Source: JBLMZI01 sp050258755 (lineage in GTDB: Bacteria; Bacillota; Syntrophomonadia; Syntrophomonadales; DTU052). Taken from it: DNA of 64,000 nt. The translations under genes were made by a program, and so were the position numbers. Location of the stretch: positions 62,001-126,000 of the forward strand of contig JBLMZI010000007.1 in NCBI GenBank assembly GCA_050258755.1. Reading direction: 5' to 3'. Below are positions 16,199 through 25,001 of the stretch, in pieces. The notes beneath the pieces were generated by a model that worked only from the letters and a program-made list of their open reading frames with translations, had not been told where the DNA came from and made no database searches. Each line of letters opens with the position of its first letter. Positions within the stretch are counted from its first letter, which is position 1.

Positions 16199-19100
16199 AT
16201 GATAAAAAGGCTTACGGCCACGGTTCTAACCGTGGCCTTACTGCTCGCCGCTATTCCTGTTTTTGCAGGCCCAAATCCACCCACTGATTTTAATACAGCC
16301 GTTAAGGAAGCCAATGACGAAATATACAACAAAAGCAGATTTGAAAACTACTTTAAATCCGTCGCCAATGGCAACCCGTTATCAGAATCAACCTGGAAAA
16401 GAGGGCTCTCGTTTGGTGGCGTTGAGTCCAAAGTATTAGCCTGGGGTTCACCGCATGGAAAAGGTAATGAAGGCCAAAAAATGGGGCCTATTAGCAAGCG
16501 GCTCGAATGGCGCTATCTCGGATACGACCGTAATGGTGAAAAATTTACGAACCCCGCTTTTCCGCACGACGAGTTCGCCGGCGGATTCTTAGAAAACCGC
16601 AAATGGATACCTGAGCCCTGGAACGAACCTGATGTTATTAAAACCTTTCATATTTACCAAGACTTTGACTGGGATGGCCCAGGTGGGCCTGGCGAGGGGG
16701 TTTCAGCCGGGCTTAAACTATATGCCCCCGAAAACACAAACGGAAAAGACATCGGTTGGGCAAATATCGTCCATATCTTGGTTCCCCCAACCGAGCATAC
16801 CTGGGGAATGGCACAGGCTTTTCACCGAGTCAACGAAAAAGACGATGACGGTAAGGTAATATACAAGAACGGCAAGCCGGTTACGTCTATTTGGTACATA
16901 ACCTTGCCGCTTCCACCTACCATAACCCCCGGGAAAGAAGCAAAAGACGTAGCCGCCGAACTGACCTATGACGACATCACTGTGCCGGCCGGGTTGGATT
17001 ACCACAATGGTAAAATCACGGTGCCCAAGACATACAACGGGACCGTCAGCCTGACCTTCCGGGGGCGGGGCGTTAAGGGGATGAAACACACCGGCAAAAA
17101 CAACCAGCCGGTCAACTACTACTATAAGCAGGACGGGATACAAAAGACCGTCCCGAATATGGGCATCATCCAGATCAAGAACGGGGTCCAGACCAATCCG
17201 GTGTGGTGCAATCCGTTCCAGGGAAACTTCGCCATAGGCAAACACAAGGTCGCGCTGCGAGTCGATACCCCCGGTGTAACCGACGACGTTGATATGACCA
17301 GCGATGGCTCAAAGAACGAGGCGGTCATTGAATTCGAGATCATACGGGACGATTCTGAGAAAATCGACCTTTCCTGGGGCGGGCCAGGGAACCTTAAGGC
17401 CTACAAACCGACCTTCTGGAACGTGACCAACCCCGGCGACCCAAAACAGGAGACCCCGAACAAAGAAACAATGCCGTATCAGATCCGATCCCAGTATACC
17501 TCGACCTTCACCGAGGGCGGCTGGGTTACCTTGCGGTTGTTCGAGGACCGCCAGAATGTCATGGTCCCCATCGCGGAACCGCTTCGCCGCTGGATTAATC
17601 CGGGCAGTCCGCCGCTGCGAATCGAGTGGACGCCCAATCGCAGCTTCTCGGCCGGCAAACACGTAATTTACTCGACCATCAATACCTATTACAACGCGCA
17701 AAACAAGCCGGTATACGAAGGCCTGATGACTGCCGGTGGGCTTACTCTGCCCGAAACCAACTGGGCTGACAACGTAGAGAAGGCTGAGTTTACCATTGGA
17801 CCGGTATCGGGGGTGGCCTTTCCGACCTTCTCGGAAAGTAAGTCGATTGCATACTATCCGGTAGCCCGGGTTGTTTACGAGGAAGAGAAGGTCGAAACCA
17901 TTCGGATCATAAACGAGTACGTCTGGTACCCGGTGCCATACAACGGCCCGAAGCAGGTACGGGTACGCTTGATCAGCGACAAACAGACCAAGTCGATCCG
18001 GGGCGAGGCTAAAGCATACGCTCTTGGTGCTAAGCCCAGGGAAATGACCCTCTGGAATCGTTTTGTGGCGATCTTCAAAACCCCGGTCGCTTTTGCGGCC
18101 CAGATCAAGACGGTCGGCAGCGGAACCTGGAAGCTCGTCCGGTTCAACGAAGACCATCTGCGTCTATGCTATACCCCAATCATCCAGCAGGACCTGGTGA
18201 CCTCTATTGTCGGGGGAAAGCCGATTTACTCCACGGTAACCGGCTACTGGGCCACCAAGTTCGATTTCGACTGCTTCATGGAGACTGACGCAAGCGGCAA
18301 GCTGACCGGACGGGCCTGGGTCCACAAGAAAGACTGGCAGGAGGTCAAGATCCCCTGGTACACCATTCGGGTGAAAGAAAGGCTGACCAAAGAACTGCGT
18401 CCGATCCAGCCGCTGGTGATCAGCATGGCCATGCCCAACATCCAGAGCGCTCCGTTGGAAGTGAATCCAGACGGCGCGGGCCTGACCTGGACGCCGGGCG
18501 GAAACGGAAGGCCAAGCCTGCTGGTTCCCGGCGACAACCCGGAATACTATCTGGTTGTGGCTCAGATCACCAACCCGAATCCCTTCGACGTGGTAGCCGG
18601 GCCGATCAACCTGGATGTCAACGGCTGGTACGGCGGCGGCTTTGAAAGCGGCAAGACGTTCGGCACGACGGTAAGTCAGATTGAATTGGCCGCCGGCGAA
18701 ACGAGGTATGTCCTGATTAACATGGGGAGCGGCGGAATCCTGGCCAACAGTCTCGGTTATCAGGAAGGTTACAAATGGAATCCGGGCGGCTCGCTGGCGT
18801 TTTTTGCCGACATTATTCAATCCATCGACGATCCGGAATTCCCGGAATCATTTTTGCCCGGATACGGATATTTGCGGACCTTCAGCTTCGATGTGTTTTC
18901 CTGGTTTGGCGAAAGCGGGCTTTTCGATTCCGGGACACCGAATAATGATTCGGAAATGGGCCGAAGTACAGGGAAAGGCAGCGGAGTATCCGCGCCGCCG
19001 CTTTTGTCTTATCAGGACGCGACCCCGGACATGGACCAAAATATCGGTTTTGCTACGGAGTATGGTTTCAAAGTCCCGAATGGGGCTGGAATGTTTGTAA

Positions 19101-20233
19101 ATTACAATCCCAAGGTCTGGAATCCGAGTTGGGCAAACAGCATCCCGGTTCTGGTCAAGACACCGGTTAACCTGCCGTGGTACTCGTTTGTAGCCGAACG
19201 GGGAAACGAAGGGTACATCACTCGGACCACGGTTCCAGGATACCGGCTGCACCGGTCAAGCATTGCGCGCCCAACCCTGACCGCGAAGTACGACGTGCAG
19301 ACTATTCGGGTGAATATCCAGGCGAACGATCGCATCGTTCCATTTACATGGGTAAACGGCGCTTGGGACGAGAACCCGACCGAGAAAGCCCAACGCCTGA
19401 TTTTTGGTCAGGGCAGGAGCGATGGGGAATACTCGATTACGGTGAAATACAAATACACCGTGACCGGCCACAACCCGACCAACTGTTTAACCTCCATCAA
19501 GAACGGCGATCTGCTGTTTTCCCATTTGAAGCAGGGGGACAAGGTGGACATTCGGACCGCGAAACCAGATGAATACCTCTTGGAAGCGGTGACACAGTGG
19601 GCTCAAAGAACCAAAGTATGGGTGCCGCCTGGTCATGACGATTATGGCCGGGTTGTAGGAAGCGGCGATTTAATATGGGGAAGCGAACTGGCGATTAGAA
19701 ATCTGGATGCAGACCCAAGCCTGTCCATCCCGAACGAGATCGTTTTAAGCCCCAGTCAACACAGAACGATCAGTTCCGGCACCAAGACGATGAGTGTGAC
19801 CTATTCAGTAGATCCGAAGTATCATCCATATTCAAATGTTCTTGGGATGCCGATGGACCAACTGGCTGCGTCCATTGTGAACGCTCTCGAGCAGACGGAA
19901 CGGGAGGAAGCTTTTTCAGTTCGGCCAACTGTGGTTCTGTCCGGCGATGACACCATTCTTTGCGGTGCGGTTCGCAAGTATTATTATGCGAACAACCGCG
20001 GCGGCGACGAGATCTACCTTGGGCCGCAAAACGCGCCTGCCTTTTCGGCGACATCGTATGTATCCGGATCAAGTCCGACCTGGGGTTTACTGGTTCGGCC
20101 TGACGATTACCTGTATACAACGTCCAGCGGGCCAATCAACATTTCAAACTATTATTGGGTTGTGAACGCGCCAATAGGGTCTTCGGCGTGGATTGCACCG
20201 AACTCGGCTAGCGGGGGCGGTTCTGGTTGTTAA
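16199..20233 (+). CDS. Giant secreted protein (1344 residues) with Gly/Ser tail ending in Cys
   Basis: An N-terminal signal peptide (MIKRLTATVLTVALLLAAIPVFA) is followed by about 1300 residues of beta-rich, Trp/Tyr/Pro/Gly-rich sequence without coiled coil. Segments such as NWADNVEKAEFTI and NPFDVVAGPINLDVN resemble CARDB/adhesion-type beta sandwiches, but no family is certain. No sortase motif or C-terminal transmembrane helix is present. The protein ends ...NSASGGGSGC, a flexible tail with a final cysteine, and the Lgt-family gene begins 9 bases later. The first few hundred bases are visibly more AT-rich than the rest. The ATG is behind AAGGAGG. A role as a surface structure or cargo of the Tad locus is inferred. 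Confidence 0.75.
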   Translation: MIKRLTATVLTVALLLAAIPVFAGPNPPTDFNTAVKEANDEIYNKSRFENYFKSVANGNPLSESTWKRGLSFGGVESKVLAWGSPHGKGNEGQKMGPISKRLEWRYLGYDRNGEKFTNPAFPHDEFAGGFLENRKWIPEPWNEPDVIKTFHIYQDFDWDGPGGPGEGVSAGLKLYAPENTNGKDIGWANIVHILVPPTEHTWGMAQAFHRVNEKDDDGKVIYKNGKPVTSIWYITLPLPPTITPGKEAKDVAAELTYDDITVPAGLDYHNGKITVPKTYNGTVSLTFRGRGVKGMKHTGKNNQPVNYYYKQDGIQKTVPNMGIIQIKNGVQTNPVWCNPFQGNFAIGKHKVALRVDTPGVTDDVDMTSDGSKNEAVIEFEIIRDDSEKIDLSWGGPGNLKAYKPTFWNVTNPGDPKQETPNKETMPYQIRSQYTSTFTEGGWVTLRLFEDRQNVMVPIAEPLRRWINPGSPPLRIEWTPNRSFSAGKHVIYSTINTYYNAQNKPVYEGLMTAGGLTLPETNWADNVEKAEFTIGPVSGVAFPTFSESKSIAYYPVARVVYEEEKVETIRIINEYVWYPVPYNGPKQVRVRLISDKQTKSIRGEAKAYALGAKPREMTLWNRFVAIFKTPVAFAAQIKTVGSGTWKLVRFNEDHLRLCYTPIIQQDLVTSIVGGKPIYSTVTGYWATKFDFDCFMETDASGKLTGRAWVHKKDWQEVKIPWYTIRVKERLTKELRPIQPLVISMAMPNIQSAPLEVNPDGAGLTWTPGGNGRPSLLVPGDNPEYYLVVAQITNPNPFDVVAGPINLDVNGWYGGGFESGKTFGTTVSQIELAAGETRYVLINMGSGGILANSLGYQEGYKWNPGGSLAFFADIIQSIDDPEFPESFLPGYGYLRTFSFDVFSWFGESGLFDSGTPNNDSEMGRSTGKGSGVSAPPLLSYQDATPDMDQNIGFATEYGFKVPNGAGMFVNYNPKVWNPSWANSIPVLVKTPVNLPWYSFVAERGNEGYITRTTVPGYRLHRSSIARPTLTAKYDVQTIRVNIQANDRIVPFTWVNGAWDENPTEKAQRLIFGQGRSDGEYSITVKYKYTVTGHNPTNCLTSIKNGDLLFSHLKQGDKVDIRTAKPDEYLLEAVTQWAQRTKVWVPPGHDDYGRVVGSGDLIWGSELAIRNLDADPSLSIPNEIVLSPSQHRTISSGTKTMSVTYSVDPKYHPYSNVLGMPMDQLAASIVNALEQTEREEAFSVRPTVVLSGDDTILCGAVRKYYYANNRGGDEIYLGPQNAPAFSATSYVSGSSPTWGLLVRPDDYLYTTSSGPINISNYYWVVNAPIGSSAWIAPNSASGGGSGC

Positions 20234-20242
20234 GGAGATAAC

Positions 20243-21106
20243 ATGCACGCTTTATTATGGCACGGGCAGCTATTCGGCCATACGGTCGACATATGGGCTT
20301 ATCGGACCTTTCTGCGGTTATTCGCGGCGGCGTTTCTGATCGTACTGCTGATCGCGGGCCGCAGGATGAATGTAAAACCCTATAAAATGGTGATCGTTTG
20401 GGCGGTTTTAATCGTGTCCATGGCTGCCGGGTCGCGCTTGTTCTACTGGGCCTTGCACCCGGAGGAATTCCGGACGCTGACACAGCTGCTCGACACCGCC
20501 CAAAGCGGGATGGCGATAGCCGGCGGCTTTCTTTTGGTCGCCGGCTTAGTGCCGCTTTTCGCCCGGGTCCTGGAGATCAATCTGCCGAAGCTCTGGGACG
20601 CCCTGTCGGTGGCCTTTATCCCAGGCATTATCCTGATCAGGATAGGCTGTTTCCTGAACGGCTGCTGCTACGGGACCCCGACCACCCTGCCGTGGGCGGT
20701 CCGGTTCCCGGCTGGCAGTTATGCCTATCAGGATCAGCATTATCACGGCATCATCGGAACGCCTTATTATTCGCTTCCGGTTCATCCGACCCAACTTTAC
20801 GAAATACTGGGGGTTATCATGCTTGGGGTGGTTGTGATCTGGGCGATCAAACGCCTGCGGTCCGGTTCCGGGTTCGCTGTATTCATCGGGGGTTACGCGC
20901 TATACCGCCTGGGAACCGACTGGTTCCGGCAGTCGATGGTTTTGACTGAACCGCGCTGGTTCTATCCGGCGCTTTTTTTGGCTGTTATCATCGCTTCGGC
21001 CACTTGGCTGTATCGGAATCGAGCAACCCAAAATGAGCCACTGCCGAAGGATTCTAAAAAGGATGAACGATTGTATACCAGAAGCGTTGAACAAGACACC
21101 CTGTGA
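20243..21106 (+). CDS. Lgt-family membrane enzyme (prolipoprotein diacylglyceryl transferase-like paralogue)
   Basis: The 287-residue protein has about seven hydrophobic helices. The Lgt signature appears as RIGCFLNGCCYG at residues 133-144 (the usual form is GRxGNFxNxExxG), and a conserved HPTQLYE segment follows near 180. The Arg, Gly and Asn of the signature are kept, while the Cys-rich form marks a side branch of the family rather than the housekeeping enzyme. True Lgt moves diacylglycerol from phosphatidylglycerol to the lipobox cysteine. None of the nearby Tad-locus proteins has a lipobox, but the protein just upstream ends in Cys. The ATG is behind AAGGAG. The gene ends two bases from the convergent amidase gene. 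Confidence 0.85.
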   Translation: MHALLWHGQLFGHTVDIWAYRTFLRLFAAAFLIVLLIAGRRMNVKPYKMVIVWAVLIVSMAAGSRLFYWALHPEEFRTLTQLLDTAQSGMAIAGGFLLVAGLVPLFARVLEINLPKLWDALSVAFIPGIILIRIGCFLNGCCYGTPTTLPWAVRFPAGSYAYQDQHYHGIIGTPYYSLPVHPTQLYEILGVIMLGVVVIWAIKRLRSGSGFAVFIGGYALYRLGTDWFRQSMVLTEPRWFYPALFLAVIIASATWLYRNRATQNEPLPKDSKKDERLYTRSVEQDTL

Positions 21107-21107
21107 T

Positions 21108-22187
21108 TCATTGACCGGTCACGGAGTATTGATAGACCTTGCCGTAGTTCTGGCCGACACAAAGATCCATGCTTTTCCGGGTATTGTTGTAGACGGCGCT
21201 CCATTGGGTGCGGTACGTGATACCGGTTTTCTTTACGAAACTATTGACGAGCCGGGCCTCTTTTAACAGGTGCATCGCATCCTGCTCGGTCAGGACACCA
21301 TTTTTGGCCGTTAAGCCTGTCATCGCGATCGCATAGCGATTTTGCCCCATGCCGAAATAATACTTTGCCCCGGGGGTCTGATAGAAGTTGGTACAGGCCT
21401 GGTAGGACACTTTCGGCTTGATCAAATGCATTTCGTTATTGACGTATTCGACAATTACGCTTTTACCGCCGGCATCGGCGATCTGATAATGATAGCAGGC
21501 GCCGGCGGAGTCGTGCATATCGTATTGTTTCAGCAGGGCGACCGCTTCGTCGACCGTTGCCGCTTTATCCAGCAGCAAACGGATGGCTGTCGTGCTCGTA
21601 ATGTCGGGTCTTTTCGTTTGTTGATTGGTCGGTTTGTCGGGCAGCAGGAGGATCGCAACCGACAGACCTTTTTCATTCATCCCGTCCATGGGGGCATAGG
21701 GGGCCGCCAGTGCCTGGATCCGATTGAACAATTGATCGGGCATATAATCGCCCTTGTAGCCGAGGAAGGCTAGATTCACGATGGATAGGCTCTCATAACC
21801 ATTCGCCGGTTTGGTGTGGACAAGCAATCCGGGCGAATAATAAAGGTCGAAATTGCGCCCGAAAACATAATCTCCCTTCGGGGTAACCGCGTTGAAGGTC
21901 GTGCAGGTCAGTTTCGCTTCATCGACATGAATGGGAAGGCCTTTTAATATTTTACGAACGATAAACTGAATCAGTTCTTTATCGCTGCTGGCGCCCACTT
22001 CTAAAAACTCATCAAAGCCGTAATCACTTGTGTATTCCATCGTATAGAATCCGTATCGATCTACTTTTTGCAGGCTGTGCAGCGACATCAGCTCAGCCCG
22101 AAACACGAAAACGGTTACCAGCGTCAGAATCGCCAATCCTGCAATGATCCAGAGTGCGCCCTTTCGGATGGTCAAGCTTTTCTGCAT
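21108..22187 (-). CDS. Membrane-anchored Ntn-type linear amide hydrolase, copy 1
   Basis: The 359-residue protein has an N-terminal transmembrane anchor (about 11-29), then a choloylglycine hydrolase / acyl-CoA:6-APA acyltransferase-like (C45-type) domain. The candidate nucleophile is Cys95 in KLTCTTFNA, followed by GRNFDLYYSP, as in enzymes that self-cleave just before Cys. Later conserved segments are DGMNEKGLSVAI and IVEYVNNEMH. Such enzymes cut amide bonds of bile salts, penicillins, lactones or N-acyl compounds; the substrate is unknown. The catalytic part would be outside the cell. AGGAGG precedes the ATG. It is a tandem paralogue of the next gene. Confidence 0.82.
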   Translation of the reverse strand: MQKSLTIRKGALWIIAGLAILTLVTVFVFRAELMSLHSLQKVDRYGFYTMEYTSDYGFDEFLEVGASSDKELIQFIVRKILKGLPIHVDEAKLTCTTFNAVTPKGDYVFGRNFDLYYSPGLLVHTKPANGYESLSIVNLAFLGYKGDYMPDQLFNRIQALAAPYAPMDGMNEKGLSVAILLLPDKPTNQQTKRPDITSTTAIRLLLDKAATVDEAVALLKQYDMHDSAGACYHYQIADAGGKSVIVEYVNNEMHLIKPKVSYQACTNFYQTPGAKYYFGMGQNRYAIAMTGLTAKNGVLTEQDAMHLLKEARLVNSFVKKTGITYRTQWSAVYNNTRKSMDLCVGQNYGKVYQYSVTGQ

Positions 22188-22287
22188 TGTCCATACCTCC
22201 TATTGGATCAGCCTATTTGGAATCTATGTTTATCATGCTTGAAAAGGGGATTGTCCGCAATCAGAACAGTCAGAATGCGGGAAACGG

Positions 22288-22315
22288 AAGAGCCCGGGCA
22301 ATGGCCCGGGCTCTT
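22288..22315. terminator. Perfect 12-bp-arm hairpin between the two amidase genes
   Basis: AAGAGCCCGGGC and GCCCGGGCTCTT pair around AATG. On the + strand it is followed by TGTTT, on the - strand by a poor T run. It lies behind the stop of the upstream amidase (minus strand) and probably ends or reduces read-through into the second copy. Confidence 0.75.
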
Positions 22316-22349
22316 TGTTTCCCTTCACCGTATCATTCAATGGTTTTCC

Positions 22350-23420
22350 TTAATCCGAAACGGTAAAGTGATAGGCTTTGCTGTAATTGCGTCCGATACA
22401 TAGGTCCACACTTTTTTGCGTGTTGTTATAGAGCGCGCTCCACTGGGTCTTGTAAGTGACGCCTTTGTACACAAAGTTTGCGGTTTTGGCCGCCTTTAAC
22501 AAGTCCATCCCCTGTTGTTGGGTAAGAACGCCCTTCCTGTCGGTTAATCCGGTCATGGCGATCTGATACCGGTCCTGACCGATTCCGCGGTTGTATTTTG
22601 CACCGGGTGTCAGATAGAAGTTCGTACAGACCTGATAAGCCGCATCGGGGGTTAAGACATGCATTTCGTTGTTCACATATTCAACAATGACACTTTTTCC
22701 GCCGGCATCGGCAATTTGGTAATGGAAACAAGCGTTTGCCGAGTCGTGCATATCATATTGCTTCAGTAATGCCAAAGCTTGGTCAACAGTGGCTGCTTTG
22801 TCCAGCATCAATCGGACCGCGGTCGCGGTCGTGATGTCAATTTTGCTGGTTTGCTGATTCGTAGGCTTGTCTGCCAGCTCAAGAATCGCCACTGACAAAC
22901 CTTTTTCATTGATGCCGTCCAGAGGAACATATGGCGCTGCCAATGTGGTAAGGCGGTTATAGAACGAATCCGGCAGATATCGGCCTTGATACCCAAGAAA
23001 AGCAAGATTGACCATCGATAGGCTTTGGTAACCATGCGCCGGTTTTGTATGGACGATCATGCCGGGTGAATAATACATATCGAAATTCCTGCCGAAAATG
23101 AAATCGCCCTTTGGTGTCGCCGCGTTGAACGTCGTACAGCCCAGGCGCGTTTCCTTGACGCGAATGGGGAGGCCCTTCAGGATGCGGGCGGTCACAAATT
23201 GGATCAGTTCTTGGTCATTGCTGGCGCCTGTTTTTAAAAAAGCATCAAAACCATAATCCCCGGAATAGTTCATCGAGTAAAAGCCGTAGTTGTCCAACTT
23301 CTGAATGCTTGCCATGGTCCGGATTTCATCCCGGAATACCCATCCGGTGACCAGCACCAGAACCGCCAAGAGCGCGAGGGTACCGAGCAATCCTGTCTTC
23401 ACGCGGGAATGATTGTTCAT
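22350..23420 (-). CDS. Membrane-anchored Ntn-type linear amide hydrolase, copy 2
   Basis: The 356-residue paralogue has the same layout as the downstream copy: anchor helix at about 11-28, candidate nucleophile Cys95 in RLGCTTFNA, GRNFDMYYSP, DGINEKGLSVAI and the YVNNEMH segment. The two proteins align without large gaps. The second ATG of an ATG-ATC-ATG start was chosen because GAGGAGAG touches the first. The gene is divergent from a TetR regulator and shares a promoter region with a dyad operator, so regulation by that TetR is plausible. Confidence 0.82.
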   Translation of the reverse strand: MNNHSRVKTGLLGTLALLAVLVLVTGWVFRDEIRTMASIQKLDNYGFYSMNYSGDYGFDAFLKTGASNDQELIQFVTARILKGLPIRVKETRLGCTTFNAATPKGDFIFGRNFDMYYSPGMIVHTKPAHGYQSLSMVNLAFLGYQGRYLPDSFYNRLTTLAAPYVPLDGINEKGLSVAILELADKPTNQQTSKIDITTATAVRLMLDKAATVDQALALLKQYDMHDSANACFHYQIADAGGKSVIVEYVNNEMHVLTPDAAYQVCTNFYLTPGAKYNRGIGQDRYQIAMTGLTDRKGVLTQQQGMDLLKAAKTANFVYKGVTYKTQWSALYNNTQKSVDLCIGRNYSKAYHFTVSD

Positions 23421-23553
23421 GATCATCTCTCCTCAACTGTTTGAATGAGCTGCACCGAATCACAACCAGATAAGAGACATCTGTTGCAAATGCGATATAT
23501 GTGTATTATGGTTTAGGGGAGAAAGGGACACAATCAACAAGTTCCAGCTCGAT

Positions 23554-23569
23554 TGTTGCTTTAGCAACA
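23554..23569. promoter_or_regulatory. Dyad operator candidate for the adjacent TetR
   Basis: TGTTGCTTTAGCAACA is a perfect 16-base palindrome, 36 bases before the TetR gene and in the divergent region shared with the amidase pair. A TGTTGC half-site recurs at 23482. TetR-family proteins usually bind such dyads near their own promoter. Confidence 0.5.
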
Positions 23570-23604
23570 TAGAGCGGGCTGTTTGTTGAGGAAAGCGTGA
23601 AAAG

Positions 23605-24189
23605 ATGAATGAAAAGCTGCAGAAAACCGATCGGCGGGTTCGCAGGACCAAGCGCATACTGGCGGTTACGCTGGTTGATTTGTTAAAAGAAAAGCCGCTG
23701 AATCGGATCACGGTGAAGGAAATCACGGAGATCGCTGATGTGAATCGCGCCACGTTCTATCGGCACTATCAGGATGTTTATGACATGTTCCACCAGGTTG
23801 AAGATGATCTTTTGGCCGAATTCAAAAAGGCGGTCACCGCGCAGCCGGTGCGCGGTTTGGACGATTTGCGCGGATTTTATGTGAGAATATTTGAGTTTGT
23901 GGGGGAAAACGCGGATTTTGGGCAGATGCTTGCTGGAACGAACCGTGAAATGTCTTTGGTGGAGAAGTGTAAGGACATTGTCGACGATTTCCTGAATGAT
24001 GCCCGCACCAACAACCTTCCCCCCGTGGACCGCTTTGCCAACGCCTTCGTTGTGGCCGGTTTTGTCGAGGTGGTTAAAACCTGGCTGAACGAAAATATGC
24101 CCGTTCCGCCTGCCCGAATGGCCGAATACATCTTGCATTCGATTCGCTTCGGCTTTGCTTCGGATTCGAATCATGTGAAAGGGCCCTAA
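23605..24189 (+). CDS. TetR-family transcriptional regulator, divergent from the amidase genes
   Basis: The 194-residue protein has an N-terminal TetR helix-turn-helix (about 15-60, ITVKEITEIADVNRATFYRHYQDVYD) and a helical ligand-binding C-terminal domain of the TetR_C_8-like kind. It is divergent from the two amidases, with a dyad between. The natural reading is that it controls itself and the amidase pair in response to an unknown ligand. Confidence 0.88.
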   Translation: MNEKLQKTDRRVRRTKRILAVTLVDLLKEKPLNRITVKEITEIADVNRATFYRHYQDVYDMFHQVEDDLLAEFKKAVTAQPVRGLDDLRGFYVRIFEFVGENADFGQMLAGTNREMSLVEKCKDIVDDFLNDARTNNLPPVDRFANAFVVAGFVEVVKTWLNENMPVPPARMAEYILHSIRFGFASDSNHVKGP

Positions 24190-24210
24190 AGAGGAGGATG
24201 GGTGTACAAG

Positions 24211-24828
24211 CTACTTTTTTATAACCTCAAGGATCAGGCGCATCACTTCATGGACTAAGTCAGCAAGGCTTGCCTCAGACCCGCTTGCGCACCATTCGAA
24301 AACCGCCCCGCGAAAACAGCGGATGGCGACATTGGTGATTTGCCAGCTGTTCATGTCATCCCTGATTTCGCCTTTTTTCTGGCCTTCCGCAACAATGCTG
24401 TCGAGAATGTTGTACAGATACAGATTCCGCGAGGAGATGAAAGGGGACCGCTTTTCGTCCGGTCCCAACTGGCTTTGATACAGCACCCGAAAAGCGGCGC
24501 GGCCAGACATTTCATCCGTTTCAACCGCCATCTCTAAAAAGCTGTGCAGCTTCTCCATGCTTGTCATCCCTGCCGGTACATGATCAAGCCACTCTTTATA
24601 GCGGGTTTCAAGGTGGTTGAACTGCTCCACGATGACCTGATCTTTCGAGGCAAAGTGGTTGTAGAAGGCGCCTTTTGAAACGCCGGCCTTTTCGACGATA
24701 TCGTCAATCGTCACCTTGTCGTACCCATACTTCGAAAAGAGGGATACCGCCGTTTCATAGATCTTTTTCCTGGTTTCCTGGCCCTGGAGCGCGCGTTTGG
24801 TTACCGGCTTAGCTTTCAAGATGATCAC
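24211..24828 (-). CDS. TetR-family regulator, divergent from the acyl-CoA ligase
   Basis: The 205-residue protein has a canonical TetR DNA-binding domain (about 20-65, VTIDDIVEKAGVSKGAFYNHFASKD) and a C-terminal domain similar to regulators of fatty-acid genes. The GTG start is weakly supported; a TTG three codons further in is possible. It shares a 170-base region with the acyl-CoA ligase gene that holds a 25-base dyad, so repression of the ligase, perhaps relieved by acyl-CoA, is inferred. Confidence 0.88.
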   Translation of the reverse strand: MIILKAKPVTKRALQGQETRKKIYETAVSLFSKYGYDKVTIDDIVEKAGVSKGAFYNHFASKDQVIVEQFNHLETRYKEWLDHVPAGMTSMEKLHSFLEMAVETDEMSGRAAFRVLYQSQLGPDEKRSPFISSRNLYLYNILDSIVAEGQKKGEIRDDMNSWQITNVAIRCFRGAVFEWCASGSEASLADLVHEVMRLILEVIKK

Positions 24829-24877
24829 CCATGCAATATTTCTTCCATTCTATGGCTTTTGAATCATTAGAACAAGA

Positions 24878-24906
24878 TTGACCAGCGCAAACGAACATGG
24901 TAAATT
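24878..24906 (+). promoter_or_regulatory. Promoter of the acyl-CoA ligase gene
   Basis: TTGACC and TAAATT are 17 bases apart. The predicted transcription start falls inside the dyad just downstream, the classic arrangement for repression. Confidence 0.5.
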
Positions 24907-24910
24907 AGAG

Positions 24911-24935
24911 ATACTGAAGTCGGCGACTACAGTAT
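24911..24935. promoter_or_regulatory. 25-base dyad operator between tetR and the acyl-CoA ligase
   Basis: ATACTGAAGTCG, central G, then CGACTACAGTAT: the two 12-base arms match at 11 positions. It overlaps the predicted start site of the ligase promoter and is a strong candidate binding site for the adjacent TetR protein. Confidence 0.65.
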
Positions 24936-25001
24936 GTATTCTACAAGATCCATGCAAAACTGACAACCTGAAAGCATATGAAAGAGTTGGGGGGATCGAG
25001 T

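Noticed and set aside
17309..18157. 282-codon minus-strand ORF inside the giant secreted protein gene
   Set aside because: The plus-strand gene is continuous with a signal peptide and operon context; the minus ORF has no start context or recognisable domain.
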